Shown here: positions 27,211 to 36,833 of the stretch, one piece after another
How the letters are laid out: each line of letters opens with the position of its first letter
Position numbering within the stretch: the first letter of the stretch is position 1
DNA from: Anaerococcus mediterraneensis
GTDB taxonomy: Bacteria; Bacillota; Clostridia; Tissierellales; Peptoniphilaceae
Assembly (NCBI RefSeq): GCF_900128415.1
Contig: NZ_LT635772.1
Coordinates: forward strand, 2,016,216-2,080,215
Length of the DNA stretch: 64,000 nucleotides
Reading direction: 5' to 3'
The notes under the pieces: generated by a model
The model's input: the letters and a program-made list of their open reading frames with translations, nothing else
The model's database searches: none
Told to the model about the DNA's origin: nothing
Position numbers and translations under genes: made by a program

Positions 27211-27258
27211 CTTTCACTCCTATTTTATAGAATTTTAATCAACATAAAAGTTATATAT

Positions 27259-27286
27259 ATTATATTTCTATACATGATAATATCAA
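27259..27286 (-). promoter_or_regulatory. Promoter of the giant surface protein gene
   Basis: Minus-strand TTGATA (27281-27286), 16-base spacer, TATAAT (27259-27264), with AGGAG close to the start codon at 27210. Confidence 0.6.
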
Positions 27287-27410
27287 TCTTTTACTTTTTC
27301 AGAAAATCCTTGAAATACAAATCCTTTCTTCATTTTTTAAAATATTTTATATAAGAAAAATATTTTTTATTAAAGCTAGTAAAATAAAAAAACTAGCCTT
27401 TTATAAAAAC

Positions 27411-27690
27411 ATCTCGTAACTAGCTCGAGATAAGGGTCTAGCTCAGGATAAGGAGATTTAGCTGACTATGAGGGTGTCTTTTCTCTACGTCATCCCGAAG
27501 CCTTGGCGAGGGATCTCATGAATTTGGGATTTCCTTGGATATGAGATTCCTCGTCGCTTCGCTCCATCGGAATAACGGGTTTGGTTTGCAATGACAATTA
27601 TCATTCAAAAATGTTAGGAAATTTCAACTAATAACGAGTAAATTTTCCTTCCTTTTTCGACTAAAGCAAAAGCCCGCATGGAGAATCTTT
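27411..27690. repeat. Interspersed repeat cluster
   Basis: Contains the CTCGAGATAAGG, GTCATCCCGAAGCCTTGGCGAGGGATC, GATTCCTCGTCG..ATCGGAATAACG and CGACTAAAGCAAAAGCCCGCATGGAGAA repeat pieces in the same order as the 257-bp tandem unit at 17.7 kb. No gene is seen in 27287-27735. Confidence 0.65.
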
Positions 27691-27725
27691 TTTTACAAAA
27701 TTAATTTCATTTCAAATAAAAAATA

Positions 27726-27761
27726 TCAAAAAAAGAAAACCCAAGCCATCGCCTGGATTTT
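27726..27761 (-). terminator. Terminator of the 402-residue surface protein gene
   Basis: An 11-bp stem with G-U pairs (27736-27746 with 27751-27761), 4-base loop, followed by a T-run on the minus strand. The stem sequence closely resembles the terminator of the giant gene at 18.4 kb. Confidence 0.75.
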
Positions 27762-27777
27762 CTCAAAAATCACTTAC

Positions 27778-28986
27778 TTATTTTCTTTTTTTAGTACCTA
27801 CTAGTCCTGCTAGGGATACAGCTGCTAGTCCTCCTAGGTAGCCTAGGCTTGCTACACCTGTTTTTGGGTTTGAGTTTTTAGCAGGTGCTGCTTTCTTATC
27901 TTTTTTGCCTTTTTCTGGATTAGCTTCTTCTTTTTCTGGTTTTTTATCTTCTTCTTTGTTTTCTTTTTCTTTGTTTTCTTCTTTTTTCTTCTCTTCGTTC
28001 TTATCTAGAACGTCATTGATTTCTTTGTCAGTTTTTTCTATATCAGCGATAAGCTCTTCATCTGACCTGCCATCCTTTGGCTCTTCTTCTTTTTTCTCTT
28101 CTTTTTCATCTATAGTTGGGATAAAAATGTCATAGTTATTGTAATCAGATGGTTTGTCATCTGGTTTATCTTCTGGTTTTGGTTGCGGTTTCTCTATTTC
28201 TTCTACATTAAATCCATCATATTGACTAATACCATATACTGTTATGTCCTTATCTTTAGGAATTTCAAATCTTCCTCTTATACTTTCTGGAACAGATTCT
28301 AGATGCATAGTGTATTCACCAACAGGAATATGTCGGTGAGCTCCCTTTCCATCTGTTGTATAGGTATAAACCTCGCCTGTTTTTTTATTTGTTAGCGTAA
28401 TCACTACACCAATTTGTTCTACAGAATCATGAAGTCCTGTACGATTAGTAAGAGGTCTAAAAGTAAAACCTACACCAAAGTTTGATTCAGTTATTTCTGG
28501 TTTTGGCTGAGGGTTTGGATCGATTTCATCTAAAGTTAGTACATTCCATCCATTAGTATGACCCCATAATGATTTTGTTTTACTTGTATCCACTTTTTCC
28601 TTATATTCATCTGGAACAGATTTTACACTTACTGTATAATCACCATCAGGTAATTTGAAATCAGCCAAGCCGTCTTTAGTTTCAAGCTCAATTGTTTTAT
28701 TAGTTTTATTGTTTGTAAAAACTAAGGTAGCTCCTGGTATATTGATAACTTTACCATCTTTTGACCTGTAATTAAGCTTATATTGGTAGTCATAAACTTT
28801 AGCTTCATTATCTGTAGGTTGGGCTGGAGCTTTTAGTGGCTCTGCATTTTTCTTTGGTGCTTCTGATGGTTTAGTAGTTTCTGTTGCTGAACTTTCAGTT
28901 TCTGCCTCCTCTGCATAGGCATATGATCCGCCTAAACTGATACAAGCTATCAAAGCTACTAATAATATTTTCTTACTATTTTTCAT
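27778..28986 (-). CDS. Wall-anchored surface protein with two Cna-B-like domains
   Basis: 402 residues with a Sec signal peptide (cleavage near residue 25, AYA-EE). Two beta-rich domains follow (about 58-135 and 160-260): the first has GATLVFTNNKTNKTIELETKDG..DFKLPDGDYTVSV, the second VVITLTNKKTGEVYTYTTDGKG...VGEYTMHLESVP, the Cna-B/prealbumin-like pattern seen in adhesins and pilins. A Lys/Glu-rich stalk contains GRSDEELIADIEKTDKEIND, also found in the protein at 55.3 kb. The sorting signal is NPKTG (373-377), hydrophobic helix, TKKRK. GAGGAGG precedes the start. Function likely adhesive; ligand unknown. Confidence 0.83.
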   Translation of the reverse strand: MKNSKKILLVALIACISLGGSYAYAEEAETESSATETTKPSEAPKKNAEPLKAPAQPTDNEAKVYDYQYKLNYRSKDGKVINIPGATLVFTNNKTNKTIELETKDGLADFKLPDGDYTVSVKSVPDEYKEKVDTSKTKSLWGHTNGWNVLTLDEIDPNPQPKPEITESNFGVGFTFRPLTNRTGLHDSVEQIGVVITLTNKKTGEVYTYTTDGKGAHRHIPVGEYTMHLESVPESIRGRFEIPKDKDITVYGISQYDGFNVEEIEKPQPKPEDKPDDKPSDYNNYDIFIPTIDEKEEKKEEEPKDGRSDEELIADIEKTDKEINDVLDKNEEKKKEENKEKENKEEDKKPEKEEANPEKGKKDKKAAPAKNSNPKTGVASLGYLGGLAAVSLAGLVGTKKRK

Positions 28987-29028
28987 AATGCCTCCTCTTC
29001 GTTTTTTGATGACATTTATCCTTTATTA

Positions 29029-29056
29029 ATTATACCTTTCGACCTGCTTTTGTCTA
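29029..29056 (-). promoter_or_regulatory. Promoter of the 402-residue surface protein gene
   Basis: Minus-strand TAGACA (29051-29056, five of six), 16-base spacer, TATAAT (29029-29034). Confidence 0.6.
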
Positions 29057-29213
29057 TCTTATAAGACACTTTATAGTGTTAAGTTATGGGCAAATTTAGG
29101 ATTCATAAAATCGCAAAATATGTCTTTTCTCTCAATTTCTAATAACTAGGGTATAATGCCCTAGAAAAGAAGGTATTAGCATATTATAAGTTACATAGAA
29201 ATGAAAGGATATT

Positions 29214-30023
29214 ATGACAAAATTAATTGCAGTAGATTTAGACGGGACCTTGCTTGATAAAAAAGCAAATATCAGCAAGGCCCACAAGGATATTTTGACA
29301 AGGGCTATGAAGGCTGGCCACAAGGTGGCAATCATTACCGGTAGGCACTTTTATGGGTCAAGTGATGTTGCAAAAGAGCTTGGTTTTGACAAGTACGGTG
29401 GGATTTTATCCTCATCTAACGGAGCCAATGTCTATGATTTTGGCAAAAAAGAAACTATCATCAACCACGATATAGATCAAAAACTAGCCAGGGAAATGAT
29501 CGATTTTGGGACAAGTCTGGGTTTTGATTTTATGATCTATGAGGATGGCAAGATCATGGCGGAAAAAAAAGACGCCTACAGCATGGATTTTATCCTTGCC
29601 AAAAATAAGGTCGAGCTTTTTGTCGATGAAAACTTGCGTGAGAACATAGATTTTGGTCTAAACAAGATAGTTTTCGCCGCTGATCCAGAGGTCATGGATA
29701 AAAACTTTGAGACCTTTAGGGACAAATTTTCCGACTCCATAAACTCCATCCACTCCATGCCCCAGTTCATAGACGCCATGCCAAAGGGTATCCACAAGGG
29801 CAAGAGCCTCTTAGAGATAGCCGATTATTTTGGGATAAAAAGAGAAGACACTATAGCCTTTGGCGATGAGATGAACGATGATACCATGATAGAGGCCGCT
29901 GGCACGGGGGTAGCCATGGCAAATGCAAACCCAGAAATAAAAAAAATAGCAGATGAGATCTGCCCATCCAACCAAGAGGATGGTATAGCAATATTTTTAG
30001 AAAATAGATTGTTTGGTAAATAA
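29214..30023 (+). CDS. Cof-type HAD-IIB hydrolase
   Basis: 269 residues, sugar-phosphate phosphatase family. Motif I is AVDLDGTLLD with nucleophile Asp8 and Asp10, motif II is IITGRH, the motif III lysine lies in KGIHKGKSLLEI, and motif IV is AFGDEMNDDTMIEAAG. The C2B cap domain sits between motifs II and III. AAAGGA precedes the ATG. It is a single gene; substrates of such enzymes are usually sugar phosphates or flavin/PLP phosphates and cannot be told from sequence. Confidence 0.92.
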   Translation: MTKLIAVDLDGTLLDKKANISKAHKDILTRAMKAGHKVAIITGRHFYGSSDVAKELGFDKYGGILSSSNGANVYDFGKKETIINHDIDQKLAREMIDFGTSLGFDFMIYEDGKIMAEKKDAYSMDFILAKNKVELFVDENLRENIDFGLNKIVFAADPEVMDKNFETFRDKFSDSINSIHSMPQFIDAMPKGIHKGKSLLEIADYFGIKREDTIAFGDEMNDDTMIEAAGTGVAMANANPEIKKIADEICPSNQEDGIAIFLENRLFGK

Positions 30024-30057
30024 AACTGGGACTTTCTTTTTTTAAATGATTCTGATC

Positions 30058-30605
30058 CAAGGAGAGATCTCTCGACTACGCTCGAGATAAGGGATGTAGC
30101 TGGCTATGAGGTAGTCTTTTCCCTACGTCATCCCGAAGCCTTGGCGAGAGATCTCATGAAGCTGGATTGTCTTTAATTTGTGAGATCCCTCACATGCGTT
30201 CGGGATGACGTGTGGTGGCGTTCGAGATGGCTGGTGTAGTTCGGGATGGCATTTCAGATACTACTAGAAGACTAGCACAACTCCCCCTTTTTTCGACCGA
30301 ACAGACCTTCCCCTTTTTTCTATTGGAATTGTCACAGTGAACAAGCCCGTACGAATATCGCTTCTTCAAAGCTCTCCGTGCTGTCGCACTATTATTCGGC
30401 ACAAACATGCCATTCAAGGCATATTTATGTGGCTCGGAGAGGACCCGTGCGGAGCACTCGCAGCGAAGCGAGAATAGAGAACTGATGAAATTCCTTAATC
30501 AAGGCTTTTCGAGACGAAGGCTCGCCTGAGTCCGAAAACTACTGTCGACCGAACGAAGCGGCAAGCCCGTCGGCACGTGGAGACTGGAGAAATCTCTTGA
30601 CCTAG
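30058..30605. repeat. Interspersed repeat cluster with an interrupted TTGTCACAGTGA element
   Basis: Includes GAGATCTCTCGACTACGCTCGAGATAAGG and GTCATCCCGAAGCCTTGGCG pieces, then an element starting GGAATTGTCACAGTGA (30323) and ending ACTGATGAAATTCCTTAATC... GTCCGAAAACTACTGTCGA (30480-30550). Compared with the copies at 52.7 and 54.8 kb, this one has about 140 extra bases in the middle. No gene is supported in 30024-30637. Confidence 0.65.
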
Positions 30606-30637
30606 ATTTTTAATTATTTTTATAAATTTCTAAATAT

Positions 30638-30673
30638 AAAAAGACTCTGGATATTATTATTCCAAAGTCTTTT
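30638..30673. terminator. Hairpin at the end of the toxin gene, probably bidirectional
   Basis: A 13-bp stem (AAAAGACTCTGGA with TCCAAAGTCTTTT, G-U pair) and a 9-base loop. A-runs and T-runs flank it on both sides; the toxin stop codon lies inside the right arm. Confidence 0.65.
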
Positions 30674-30944
30674 ATTTATAAACCTCTCTCCTATGACCTA
30701 GCTCGAGAGCTAAAATCAAAAGCTTGTCATCTTCTATCAAACAAATCAGCCTATAAGGTCCGATCCTGTATCGCCAGTACCCTCTCTTGTCACCTACCAA
30801 GGCCTTTCCCAGCTTGCGTGGGTCGTCACAATATAGCAAATTCTTTTCTATATATGAAATTATTAGTTTTTGGACGGATTTATCCATCTTTTTTAGTTGT
30901 TTTAAAACTCTTTTGTGGTATTCGAACCTATAAACCGAGCTCAT
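30672..30944 (-). CDS. RelE/ParE-family toxin
   Basis: 90 residues. The core RVLKQLKKMDKSVQKLII and the C-terminal KRGYWRYRIGPYRLIC...LALELGHRREVYK are typical of RelE-type mRNA interferases, including the Arg-rich strand and the final HRREVYK. It overlaps the antitoxin gene by 17 bases, with the toxin second, the normal RelBE order. Activity is cut mRNA on the ribosome if the family rule holds. Confidence 0.88.
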   Translation of the reverse strand: MSSVYRFEYHKRVLKQLKKMDKSVQKLIISYIEKNLLYCDDPRKLGKALVGDKRGYWRYRIGPYRLICLIEDDKLLILALELGHRREVYK

Positions 30945-31155
30945 CTAATACCTCTTTATGACTGTAGGTCTCAGGGTTGTTCATATATTCCTCATAGGCC
31001 GCATCAGCCACCTTTAGATCATACTCATCTTCAAGCTTGTCCAAAATAGCGTCTTTGACAACTTTAGAAAAACTCTCTTGGGCAAAGTCAGCATATTCGC
31101 TAATAATCCTAGCTTCTTCTTTGCTAAACCTTATAGTTTTGACAACACTATCCAT
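30928..31155 (-). CDS. RelB-like antitoxin (ribbon-helix-helix)
   Basis: 75 residues from the ATG at 31155, preceded by GGAGG six bases upstream; a longer reading lacks a ribosome site. The N-terminus VVKTIRFSKEEARIISEYADFAQESFSKVVKDAIL is a ribbon-helix-helix DNA-binding domain. The acidic C-terminal tail (YEEYMNNPETYSHKEVLDEL) is the usual toxin-binding part. It should repress its own operon together with the toxin. Confidence 0.85.
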   Translation of the reverse strand: MDSVVKTIRFSKEEARIISEYADFAQESFSKVVKDAILDKLEDEYDLKVADAAYEEYMNNPETYSHKEVLDELGL

Positions 31156-31244
31156 AAAAGCCCTCCTTTTTTGTAATACCATTGTATGCTCAATAGAAAA
31201 AAAATCAAGATTAGGTTATTTAATTCTGACCTTATTTCAAGATA

Positions 31245-31375
31245 TCTCGACTTTGCTTACGCTCTGCTCGAGATAAAAGGGGGGGCTGAGGTCTCGCAAC
31301 TCCGCTCGAGACAAGGGAAGGGGCTGAGATATCTCGACTTTGGTCTAGTCTGGTCTGGATTTGAGGGCTTCACTT
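31245..31375. repeat. Interspersed CTCGAGATAA repeats
   Basis: Two to three copies of the ATCTCGACTTTGCTTACGCT / CTCGAGATAA family lie in tandem between the TA operon and the next terminator. No gene is seen in 31156-31643. Confidence 0.6.
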
Positions 31376-31430
31376 AGGAATCATTGTGGAGTTTTCGCTC
31401 ACGCTTAGAAAATTAGAAAATATTAGGATA

Positions 31431-31456
31431 AAAAAAAGCCCCTCGAGGCTTTTTTT
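31431..31456. terminator. Bidirectional terminator-like hairpin
   Basis: A 10-bp stem (AAAAAAAGCC with GGCTTTTTTT), 6-base loop. T-runs result in both directions. It probably ends the transcript of the 1460-residue surface protein about 190 bases after its stop. Confidence 0.65.
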
Positions 31457-31643
31457 TATTGAAATGATTTAGAAGCTTTTCTAATCATCACGGAATTTTG
31501 AAAAATACTAACTATATTTTAATACCATAACAAGTCCAGGACTAGCATGCCAATAATTACTATAGCTTACTTTTATATAGACCTATGAAGACTTGCCTTT
31601 TTTAGAATCTGATATGACAAAGGCTAGTTATCATCTATAGTAT

Positions 31644-34600
31644 TTAATCTTCTTTTTTCTTTTTCTTTGTACCAAGAAGACCTGCTATGGATATGCCCAT
31701 GGCTGTGATTACAGGAGTGACTGATCCTATACCAGTTTTTGGATTTGATGATTTCTTTTTGGATAGGTCATCAGAATCGCCAGAGTCCTGGTGTTTTCTT
31801 GATAGCTCATCAGATCTTTCATCTTTATTTTCTTTTTTGGTATTTTCTTCATCCCTAGGATCTTCTTTTTCTGATTTTGGATCTTCATTAACAGGTTTTT
31901 CTGGATCTTCCTTCTCAGTTTTTTCTGGTTTTGGATCTTCATGGCCTGGTTTTTCTGGGTCTTCCTTGCCAGGCTTTGCTGGTTTTGGATCTTCATTAAC
32001 AGGTTTTTCTGGATCTTCCTTGCCAGGCTCTGCTGGATTTTCTGGATCTTTTGGATTTACTGGTGGGATTGGGCAGACATTTTTAGTTCCAACTTTTACA
32101 ATCTTCTTAACTGGGTCTGTGATTACTTTTTCTTCCCTAGAAACTTCTTTGCTATTTTCAATAGTGATAGTAGTTTCTTTCTTACCTAGTTTTCCTTCTT
32201 GAACTGTTTCAGTCTTTCCAGCTTCCATTTCAGGATCTTCTATGATTTCAATTTCAAAAGGAAGGTCAGATTCAACTTTAACTTTTCCTTCAGTTTTAGA
32301 ACCATATTCATATTCTGCATTTGTTGGTTCAGTTCTTTCTACCTTGGTTTCAAGCTTACCTGTTTCTTTGTTGAAGGTAGTTGTGACAGTAATTTTACCT
32401 GGAGTACCATCTTTTATTTTTTTGATTGTTCCAGCTTCAAGATTTGGATTATGTTTGTATTCTGTATCGTGTGGAATTTCTTCTTCCTTAACAACAGGCT
32501 TGATACCAACTTTTACAACTCTCTTAACTGGGTCTTTTGTTTCTTCCTTGGTTACAAGTTTGTTTTGGTCTTTGTCATAAGAAGTTGTGATGGTAACTTT
32601 TCCTTTTTCACCAGATGTTACTTCTTCTTCATTGCCCACTTCAACATTTTCATCATAGATGTATTCTGTTTCAAATGGTTTTTCAACTTCCTTAATAATT
32701 GGCTTGATACCAATCTTAATTACCTTATCTACAGGATCTTTAGTAGTCTTGAATTCACCTTCTTTAGTTTCGGTAACTTTGCCATCTTTGATTACAAGAG
32801 TATTGGTTCTTTCTTGCTCTCCTGGTGTTCCACCGGTTTCTTCACGTTGACCAGCTTCAAGATTTTCGTCATACTCATATCTAGTTTCGAATGGTAATTC
32901 TTTCTTTTCTTTGATTTCGTGAGTACCGTCATTTGTTCCTTCACCAACTAAGACAACTGCATTTTTAGCTTTTTTAGTTACTGTTGGTTCAGAAGTTTTT
33001 GTTACCTTAGAGTTTTCTATAGTAAGGGTTCTTTCTTGTTCACCCTTTTCACCCCTTAGCTCATTTCCTTCATCATCAGTAGCGTATTTCCATTCACCCT
33101 TCTTTAGGCTTGGGTCTTTTCTAACTTCTACTTCAAATGGGAGTTCTTCTGTGTAGGTGTGAGTACCTTTTGTACCAGATGCTATGAATTGGACTTCTGT
33201 CTCTCTTGTTCCAACTTCTGTGTCTCCTTCATAATAGTGGGCAGTTACTGGTACGTTTAATAGGGCCCCGTCGATTGATTTGCCATCTGTAGCGTTTGGT
33301 ACAGTGGCAGTGACCTTACCTGTTTTTTCATCTATAGATACATTCCAAGTATTGCCCTTATCATCTGCGTAGGTATTAGATTTTAGACTGTACCTAGTTG
33401 GTCTTCTGTTGAATTCGTCAGTTTTATTTAAAATTACATCAGAAGATATCTCATCTCCCGCCTTGCCAGCCTTAGCATTGTAGCGGGCTGTCATGTTTGC
33501 TCTTTCTTTGATGACAAATTCTGCTGTAGTTTCTTCTGTTATATCCTTGTCTGGCTCATCTGGGTCTTGGTAGTGGGCGACTACTGGGACTTCGAGTTTT
33601 TCTCCACCATCAAATTTTGATGGGTTCTTTGGTTTTGCTGTTATCTGTCCAGTTGTTTCATTAATTGATACATCCCATTCATTTCCATGGTCGTCCTTAA
33701 ACTCTGTTCCTTCTGGTATAGAATAGGATTTTGGACTTAGTTTCTTATCATTTTCTGGAACTGAAACTTGGGAGTTTTGTTCATCTGATGGGAATTCAAC
33801 TTGGGCATGGTATTCTGGCTTATTATTATCTGAATCTTGGACTACGAAGTGGAACCAGTGGACGTCTTTTGATCCGTTTGTGTAGGTGTACTCAACTGGT
33901 AGGGCTATAAAGTCCCCAGCCTTAGCTGATGATGGAGCAGTTATGGTGAATTTTGATATGTCGTGAGGGTCTACATCTAGCTTCCACTTATCTTTTTCCG
34001 CCTTGCCTTCATTTTCCTTGTTGAGAAAGTCCATGTTTATCCTACCAGAAGCTTCTCCCCTGCCATCAGCTGCGTTCATTTCTTCAGCAGTCTTTTGATT
34101 TGGTTTTGGACTTTCTGGATTATACATTTCAACATTGAAAGCTTCGCCTGGTTTTACATTTGAATAAGTCCTCTCAGATGTATCGCCTTTTTTATCTTTG
34201 AAGGATTGGTCATAGTAGCGTGTATCGTCTAGGTTTAGCTTGAATCCACCAATTAGGTTGTAGTGGTCGTAGCGGTCGATGCCTTGCTTATCGATAACTA
34301 CATCTTGGCCCTTGTGCTTAATAGTAGCAGATCCTGCACCTGTTTCTACATAAGTTCCTGTTTCACCATATTCATCTGGTGTTTCAGCTATTTTTCTAAA
34401 TTCTTCAGTTTTTCTTGGGCGGGCAAAGAATTTGACATCTAAGTTTTGAAGAGCCTTGTAGTCATCTGTATTGAAGATTGAGTCTTCATTGATGATAGTC
34501 TTGCCGTTTTCGTCTTTTTTTAGGGCTCCTTCTGGCATCTTTACAAAGATATTGCCATTATCTCCTATATAGGCACTTGCTCCTGGGACAATTTTGCCTG

Positions 34601-36026
34601 TAATAGGGTTATAAACTTGGCCTACTAGCCTTTCCTTGGCACTGTCATCAATATTATCTACCTTAATCCCAGTATCGATGTCTTGGCCTTGGACAAAGTA
34701 CTTAGATGTTGGATCATAATTATTTTTATTAAGTTTTAACTCTTCAAGTTTGTCATTTTCATTTGGCCATGGGTTGACCTTGTAGGTTATACCGAAGCTA
34801 CCTTTAAAAAACTGATTTTTAGGATTATCTTGAGTGTAGTCATCCTTAAAACCAAAAGAAGTAGAGTCATTATCCTTATTATTAAGGTGCTTTAAGGTTT
34901 CTTCACTTGCGTCATAGTTAAGGTTCCTTTGCTTTCCAGCACCATCAATTATAGCATTTTCGTCTGGCTTGTAGGTTACATCAGGAGATTCAGGTGTTAA
35001 CTTTTCACCCTGACCCATCATTGGCTTGTTTCCTTTATCAAGAGGTATAAGTCCAGAGTCTGTAACATAAATCTTAGTATAGGTTCTCTGACCAGTCTTC
35101 TTGTCTATGGTGATTTGATAACCATATTCAGTCTTACTTGGTGATGTTGCGGATGGATTTTTAAGTTCAAATTTAAAGCCGTCTTTTTCAACCTTTTCAT
35201 TAGTTTTACCGAGCGCCTGATTTGTATCTCCCGGCTCTAGGTCAGTTGTCTTATAACGTTCAGATTCGCTATAGTCTTTGATTAGCTTCTCATCGCCAGC
35301 AGGTGTGTATGGGTTGATAGTTTCGACTTTTTCTACTTCTACTTCCTTATCACCCTTTTTTTCTTTGACTTTTCTTTTTACTGTGATGATGCCAGTATTT
35401 TTATCTACAGAAATTTGACCATCTGGATAGGATTTTTGGGCAGTTTGAGTAAGTTTTTCTACCTCCTCATCTGTGAGGGGTTTTTCTGCTACAGGATCTA
35501 CATCTGTGACAGGGCCTTTATTTTGGCTAGGACTTGCTTTTTGAGCTTGGTTTTGTTTTTCTCCCGATACTTCTATAGTATTAGCATCTGTATTTGGCCC
35601 TTGATCATCTACAAGTCCTGTGTTTATACTTTCGGTTTGGTTTTGGGAAGACCTATCCCCTGTGTTTTCTTTTTCTGGCTGGTTTACACCTGGATTTTTT
35701 GGATCTGCTGTATTTGTGGATGGTTTTGCATCGGCCTTGTCTTGGTCAGATTTTTCCTTGCCAGCTGCATTTTCTCCTAGCTTTGCCTCTGTATTTTCTC
35801 CGCTAGATTTTTCTTGATTATTAGCAGCAGGACCTGTAGATTTTTGATCATCTAAATTTCCTACTTGGTCTATATTTCCTGTATGGTTATCGCTATTTGC
35901 ATACTCTTGTTCACTCACGATAGGGCTTGTACTATCTTTGCTTTCATCAGCATGAGATAGTCCAGCTCCTCCAAGTACGAATGATACAGATAGGGCAAGT
36001 GCGACTAGATTCTGTTTCTTATTCAT
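31644..36026 (-). CDS. Wall-anchored G5-domain surface protein (Aap/SasG-like architecture)
   Basis: 1460 residues. Sec signal peptide (about 1-26), then a long low-complexity N-terminal stretch rich in Asn, Gln, Asp and Lys (about 27-170). A large unique region (about 175-740) follows, then two or three beta-rich repeats of the form YSIPEGTEFKDDHGNEWDVS / YSLKSNTYADDKGNTWNVS (about 745-945). From about 950 to 1315 there are five or six G5 modules (LPFEVEV..., PFETEYIYDENVEVGNEE, IPHDTEYKHNPNLEAGT, each closing with D-P-V-K-x-V-V-K-V-G). The end has a Pro/Lys/Glu/Asp stalk (PGKEDPEKP repeats), NPKTG (1428-1432), a hydrophobic helix and KKKKKED. G5 stalks occur in biofilm accumulation proteins; a zinc-linked self-association role is inferred. 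Confidence 0.85.
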   Translation of the reverse strand: MNKKQNLVALALSVSFVLGGAGLSHADESKDSTSPIVSEQEYANSDNHTGNIDQVGNLDDQKSTGPAANNQEKSSGENTEAKLGENAAGKEKSDQDKADAKPSTNTADPKNPGVNQPEKENTGDRSSQNQTESINTGLVDDQGPNTDANTIEVSGEKQNQAQKASPSQNKGPVTDVDPVAEKPLTDEEVEKLTQTAQKSYPDGQISVDKNTGIITVKRKVKEKKGDKEVEVEKVETINPYTPAGDEKLIKDYSESERYKTTDLEPGDTNQALGKTNEKVEKDGFKFELKNPSATSPSKTEYGYQITIDKKTGQRTYTKIYVTDSGLIPLDKGNKPMMGQGEKLTPESPDVTYKPDENAIIDGAGKQRNLNYDASEETLKHLNNKDNDSTSFGFKDDYTQDNPKNQFFKGSFGITYKVNPWPNENDKLEELKLNKNNYDPTSKYFVQGQDIDTGIKVDNIDDSAKERLVGQVYNPITGKIVPGASAYIGDNGNIFVKMPEGALKKDENGKTIINEDSIFNTDDYKALQNLDVKFFARPRKTEEFRKIAETPDEYGETGTYVETGAGSATIKHKGQDVVIDKQGIDRYDHYNLIGGFKLNLDDTRYYDQSFKDKKGDTSERTYSNVKPGEAFNVEMYNPESPKPNQKTAEEMNAADGRGEASGRINMDFLNKENEGKAEKDKWKLDVDPHDISKFTITAPSSAKAGDFIALPVEYTYTNGSKDVHWFHFVVQDSDNNKPEYHAQVEFPSDEQNSQVSVPENDKKLSPKSYSIPEGTEFKDDHGNEWDVSINETTGQITAKPKNPSKFDGGEKLEVPVVAHYQDPDEPDKDITEETTAEFVIKERANMTARYNAKAGKAGDEISSDVILNKTDEFNRRPTRYSLKSNTYADDKGNTWNVSIDEKTGKVTATVPNATDGKSIDGALLNVPVTAHYYEGDTEVGTRETEVQFIASGTKGTHTYTEELPFEVEVRKDPSLKKGEWKYATDDEGNELRGEKGEQERTLTIENSKVTKTSEPTVTKKAKNAVVLVGEGTNDGTHEIKEKKELPFETRYEYDENLEAGQREETGGTPGEQERTNTLVIKDGKVTETKEGEFKTTKDPVDKVIKIGIKPIIKEVEKPFETEYIYDENVEVGNEEEVTSGEKGKVTITTSYDKDQNKLVTKEETKDPVKRVVKVGIKPVVKEEEIPHDTEYKHNPNLEAGTIKKIKDGTPGKITVTTTFNKETGKLETKVERTEPTNAEYEYGSKTEGKVKVESDLPFEIEIIEDPEMEAGKTETVQEGKLGKKETTITIENSKEVSREEKVITDPVKKIVKVGTKNVCPIPPVNPKDPENPAEPGKEDPEKPVNEDPKPAKPGKEDPEKPGHEDPKPEKTEKEDPEKPVNEDPKSEKEDPRDEENTKKENKDERSDELSRKHQDSGDSDDLSKKKSSNPKTGIGSVTPVITAMGISIAGLLGTKKKKKED

Positions 36027-36125
36027 TTTTCCCCCTTTAAAAACTTCTATCTTACAATATATTTATCAGTATATATTCGATAATGATTTTAGCTAAATTT
36101 TTTCAGTTTTAATTCTATCTAACAG

Positions 36126-36153
36126 ATTATACTGGAATTGCATAATAATTCAA
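36126..36153 (-). promoter_or_regulatory. Promoter of the G5 surface protein gene
   Basis: Minus-strand TTGAAT (36148-36153), 16-base spacer, TATAAT (36126-36131). It gives a leader of about 95 bases ending in AAAGGGGG. Confidence 0.55.
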
Positions 36154-36210
36154 AATAAAATTTCAAAAGCTCGATTTTTAGCCATTCCTCTTGGTGAATA
36201 TATGCAAAAA

Positions 36211-36352
36211 AAGTGGTAAAACAAAATGTTAAACAATCATCATAGATTATTATGGGCTTAGATAGATAAATTCACTTCTAATAAATATCTATGTAAGATC
36301 ACATGAAATATGCCCAAATAATTGGAATGTTTGTCATTTTGTTTTACCACTT
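36211..36352. repeat. 142-bp element with 18-bp perfect inverted ends
   Basis: AAGTGGTAAAACAAAATG at 36211-36228 is repeated as its exact reverse complement at 36335-36352. Further inside, ATTATTATGGGC and GCCCAAATAAT pair imperfectly, so the whole could fold into one long hairpin. The right end covers the first two bases of the rlmH stop codon. It looks like a MITE or other small mobile remnant. Confidence 0.7.
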
Positions 36353-36833
36353 ATTTATGGTAGGGTTCTTTATTTATTATCCTATAGGCCCTATATATTT
36401 GCTCTATGAGGATGACTCTCATGAGCTGGTGGGGATAGGTCATTTTGCCAAAAGAAATTTGTAGGTTGGATCTTTTTTGGATATTTGCCCCTAGGCCATT
36501 TGATCCACCAATGACAAAGACTAGGTCCCTGCCAAAGCCATCTAGCATTTCCCCTTGGATCATTTTTGCAAAACCTATGGAGTCTAGGCTTTTGCCGTCT
36601 ATTTCTAGGCTAACTACAAAGGCATCATCTTTGATTTTTGACAGAAGCCTATCTCCTTCTGTCTCTTTTATAGTTTTTATTTCTATTTCTGATAGAGTCT
36701 CTGGGGCCTTTTCGTCGGCTACTTCTATGATCTCTAGCTTGTTGTAGGCCTTCATCCTTTTTGTGTATTCGCCTATGGCAGCCCTATAAAAATCCTCTTT
36801 GATCTTGCCTACGGCAAGTATTTTTATAATCAT
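36351..36833 (-). CDS. rlmH: 23S rRNA (pseudouridine1915-N3)-methyltransferase
   Basis: 160 residues, the usual RlmH length. SPOUT-class features: FVIGGSNGLG (SAM knot), ISFGKMTYPHQLMRVILIEQIYRA and the conserved end EPYHK. Methylates pseudouridine 1915 in helix 69 of 23S rRNA. It overlaps the upstream ATP-cone gene by one base, so the two are an operon. The stop codon lies inside the terminal repeat of the 142-bp element. Confidence 0.95.
   Translation of the reverse strand: MIIKILAVGKIKEDFYRAAIGEYTKRMKAYNKLEIIEVADEKAPETLSEIEIKTIKETEGDRLLSKIKDDAFVVSLEIDGKSLDSIGFAKMIQGEMLDGFGRDLVFVIGGSNGLGANIQKRSNLQISFGKMTYPHQLMRVILIEQIYRAYRIINKEPYHK

Noticed and set aside
31687..32897. Plus-strand frames of up to 232 codons opposite the G5-domain surface protein
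   Set aside because: They are antisense shadows of Lys/Glu/Pro repeats with skewed composition and no start signals.
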